From NCBI GenBank assembly GCA_031553005.1, contig JAVBMA010000014.1, forward strand, positions 23,701-87,700: a stretch of 64,000 bases of DNA, in the 5' to 3' direction. This stretch comes from RGIG9379 sp031553005 (GTDB lineage Bacteria > Bacteroidota > Bacteroidia > Bacteroidales > Paludibacteraceae). The position numbers and the translations under genes were made by a program. Shown piece after piece: positions 61,938 through 64,000 of the stretch (position 1 is the first letter of the stretch; each line of letters starts with the position of its first letter). The notes beneath the pieces are model-generated. The model saw nothing but the letters and a program-made list of their open reading frames with translations, made no database searches and was not told the DNA's origin.

Positions 61938-62753
61938 TCAATTAACAGTAATATACCCTACCTGTTCTACGATTTTTTGTCCTTCGGCAGAAAGTACATA
62001 GTTGATGAATGCGGAGACTTTACTTTTGTTTGACGGATTGTAATAGTAGAATAAAGGGCGGACAACCGGATATGTTTTGTTTTTCGCGTTAGCTACGGAA
62101 GGCACTACATAATTTTTGCCTGCATCGTAAGAAACGGAGATTGCTTTTACATCCTTGTTCAAATAAGCCAATCCTACATAACCGATAGCTCCGGGTGTCT
62201 GGCTCACAGATTGAACAATAGCTCCTGTAGCGGGCATACTCATAATACCGTTCATGTAGTTTTTATTTTTCAAAACGCTCTCTTTGAAAAATTCATACGT
62301 TCCGGAAGAGGTTTCGCGGGAATACGGGATAATTTTTAGATCGGCTCCGCCAACTTCTTTCCAGTTGGTAATTTTACCTGTAAAAATTCCTTCCAACTGT
62401 TCGCGTGTCAGTTTGTCCACTTTATTCGACGGATTTATAACTACCGCCAATGCATCGTAAGCGATAACAACTTCTTTCGATGCTTTTCCGCCTTCCTGCA
62501 ATTTCAGTTTTTCGTCGAATTTAATTTTACGAGAAGACATTGCAATGTCGGTTGTACCTTCTACCAAAGCTGATATGCCGACACCCGAACCGCCTCCGGT
62601 CACTGTTACCATTGTTTTCGGATTTGCTTTCATATAGCTTTCCGCCTCTTTCTGGGTTAAAGGAAGGCAAGTGTCCGAACCTTTTATCTTTTGTGCCTGA
62701 ACCTGCACTAACGAGCTCCCTATCAAAAGGGCTGCAATAACTGTTTTTTTCAT
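61938..62753 (-). CDS. pstS: Phosphate-binding periplasmic protein PstS
   Basis: This is the high-affinity phosphate receptor of the Pst system. The 271-residue protein has a signal peptide (KTVIAALLIGSSLVQVQA). The ligand loops are KGSDTCLPL (near 24), GGGSGVGI (near 53) and the diagnostic SRETSSGTYEFFKES (near 145). The hinge-region NPSNKVDKLTREQLEGIFTG matches the family. Its closing GAIGYVGLAYL is also conserved. It lies between pstC (113 bp away) and the porin gene (329 bp away, with repeat copy B in between). Confidence 0.96.
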   Translation of the reverse strand: MKKTVIAALLIGSSLVQVQAQKIKGSDTCLPLTQKEAESYMKANPKTMVTVTGGGSGVGISALVEGTTDIAMSSRKIKFDEKLKLQEGGKASKEVVIAYDALAVVINPSNKVDKLTREQLEGIFTGKITNWKEVGGADLKIIPYSRETSSGTYEFFKESVLKNKNYMNGIMSMPATGAIVQSVSQTPGAIGYVGLAYLNKDVKAISVSYDAGKNYVVPSVANAKNKTYPVVRPLFYYYNPSNKSKVSAFINYVLSAEGQKIVEQVGYITVN

Positions 62754-62877
62754 ATTAATTTGTTTTTAAAAGCTCTTGGAAACCTCTCGTTGAAAAGGTT
62801 TCCCCGAGCATTATTTTTAATTGATAAATATGCGAATGTGCTAATTGAAGAATTGATAAAACGATAAACCTCTCTAA

Positions 62878-63072
62878 TTTTTAACTCTTCATTCCCGTAG
62901 GGCGTTGCCCCACGCTGGTTTATATAGCCCTTTCAGGGCTGGAGTTGGCGAATTTGTAGAACCGAGTCTGGAATCAGGAGCTAAGGGTTAGGATTTTCCT
63001 TGTTTACTCTTCTACTCGTTTTAACGATAAGCGGCAAGGACTTATCCTACTTTTTAACTTTTAATTCTTCAC
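62878..63072. repeat. Long direct repeat, copy B
   Basis: This is the second copy of the sequence at 59473-59670, differing at scattered positions. Here the first hairpin reads TAGGGCGTTGCCCCA and the last GATAAGCGGCAAGGACTTATC. The copies lie in the same orientation and flank pstA, pstC and pstS. It lies in the spacer between pstS and the porin. Confidence 0.85.
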
Positions 63073-63082
63073 TCTTCATTTA

Positions 63083-64000
63083 TTAAAATTTATACTGTAA
63101 TCTCAATGTAAATACGTCGTCTTCACGGTTTTCATCGTATCCCTTCACATTGTCACTCTTTTCATTTCCATTGATTGAGTAAGTGGCTGCCAGCAAAAGG
63201 GAAGGATTTATTCTCCAAAGTCCACCTAGGATAACCGAGTTCTGAGCCAAATCGGATTTTGATGTGCCGCTGCCCGCTTTGCCTACGTCATTTCCTTTCA
63301 CTTTTGTATTCGGGTCATAATATTCATATTTTACAACCGCAGATAGAGGAAGGGTTCCTAAATCCTGTACCAACAATACATAACCTCCCGAAAACTTGCG
63401 GATATATGTCGGACCTGTGTACAAATCTCCGGCAGGGCTCTTGGTGCTGCTCGCGCTTCCCGGTTGTTGACCGAAAATATACTCACCCGATAGTTGAGTC
63501 AAACCAATCGGTGTTTCGATTCTGAACTGCGCATCGGCTCCGAAATATTCACGTTTAGCATATTTTCCTTTATTGCTGTCGACACTGTCCACGGCGAAAG
63601 CATCTCCGTCCATAGTATATACATACTTGGTTGCCTGTAAGATTCGTCCGTTATAGTAAGAAACGCCTGCTCCCCAACTGGCAATCGAACCGATATTTTT
63701 GGAAGCGCTCAAGCGGCCGATAAAGTCTTTGGCATTTTTCACATCCACCTTGATAGCGTTTCCTGAAAAGAGCCCTCCCTGCAATTTAATAAAATCAATC
63801 GGCGAGCCTTTTTTCGCCTGCAATGTCAAAGAGGCTCCCATATCTTTTTCATCCGGGAAGAGTGTTTGTACAATGGTCGAACGCTCCAATGCTTCCATTT
63901 TAGAAGAAGAGTAGCCAACTTCATACCCGAAAGGACGGTCGAAAATACCCGCTGTCAAAGCGCAGCGTTTCATCCACGGGTCTTTGATTTCAATGTAAGC
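63083..64000 (-). CDS. Phosphate-selective porin O/P-like protein (partial)
   Basis: The frame is open through the right edge of the window; the last visible upstream codons read AYIEIKDPW before MKRCALTAGIFDRPFGYEVG, so the N-terminus and signal peptide are missing. The visible ~305 residues are a beta-barrel. They carry GIFDRPFGYEVGYSSSKMEA with a following ERST, typical of OprO/OprP-like porins, and end in FTLRLQYKF, with Phe as last residue, the outer-membrane barrel signature. It is the first visible gene of the leftward pst operon, upstream of pstS, which supports uptake of phosphate across the outer membrane. The specificity is inferred. Confidence 0.88.
   Translation of the reverse strand, partial: AYIEIKDPWMKRCALTAGIFDRPFGYEVGYSSSKMEALERSTIVQTLFPDEKDMGASLTLQAKKGSPIDFIKLQGGLFSGNAIKVDVKNAKDFIGRLSASKNIGSIASWGAGVSYYNGRILQATKYVYTMDGDAFAVDSVDSNKGKYAKREYFGADAQFRIETPIGLTQLSGEYIFGQQPGSASSTKSPAGDLYTGPTYIRKFSGGYVLLVQDLGTLPLSAVVKYEYYDPNTKVKGNDVGKAGSGTSKSDLAQNSVILGGLWRINPSLLLAATYSINGNEKSDNVKGYDENREDDVFTLRLQYKF

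Noticed and set aside
59473..63072. Composite transposon bounded by the direct repeats
   Set aside because: The enclosed genes are the normal pst genes in normal order, and the repeats contain no transposase or open frame.

Overview
The window is a chromosomal segment of a Bacteroidota member, most likely order Bacteroidales. The evidence is the gene families (TamB-like and T9SS-plug DUF5103 proteins, Porin_10, DUF4491, NfeD, CarboxypepD_reg TonB receptors), moderate-to-low GC, near absence of Shine-Dalgarno sites, and Bacteroides-type -7 promoter elements (TAnnTTTG). I cannot fix the genus. No transposase, integrase, CRISPR array or rRNA is visible; one tRNA-Gly is present.

Layout. 0-2 kb: end-truncated 3'-5' exonuclease and iorA. 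2-3 kb: non-coding block with nested inverted repeats. 3-11.8 kb: grpE-dnaJ, a convergent ftsK, an ABC-F ATPase, rlmB and a RluA-type pseudouridine synthase. 12-18 kb: DUF4491, a Pif1-like helicase with TPRs, a zinc-ribbon protein, a translationally coupled GT90/metallophosphoesterase pair, and a secreted beta-rich protein. 18-21.6 kb: likely metal-handling group (HMA protein, TonB receptor, Cys/His-rich exported protein). 21.7-30 kb: acpH, a solute-binding protein, Porin_10, M16 peptidase, NfeD protease, ECF sigma factor, FolK-like protein, tRNA-Gly. 30-34.8 kb: giant tamB.

35.1-51.9 kb is the unusual part. It is a tight six-gene minus-strand operon lying between tamB and tsaD, two genes I recall as divergent neighbours in Bacteroidales. 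It encodes a 1150-residue protein ending in a metzincin protease site, an exported protein made of two PepSY-like halves, an 1858-residue beta-rich protein, a 1519-residue protein ending in FnIII-like modules, a phage-tail-fibre-like protein and a GT-A glycosyltransferase. The three giant proteins show no signal peptide, membrane segment or T9SS sorting tail. I do not recognise this as a named system. A proteolytic, possibly toxin-like, surface or particle assembly with a PepSY inhibitor/immunity partner is a hypothesis.

52.7-57.1 kb: tsaD, a T9SS-plug-like protein, trxB and lolA. 57.9-64 kb: a complete phosphate uptake operon read leftwards (porin, pstS, pstC, pstA, pstB, phoU). Its spacers hold repeats, including a roughly 195-bp sequence present twice, and its PstC carries a degenerate PstS-like insert.

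Intergenic DNA is full of short-word families and of structured repeats whose stems vary in compensated pairs while loops stay constant.
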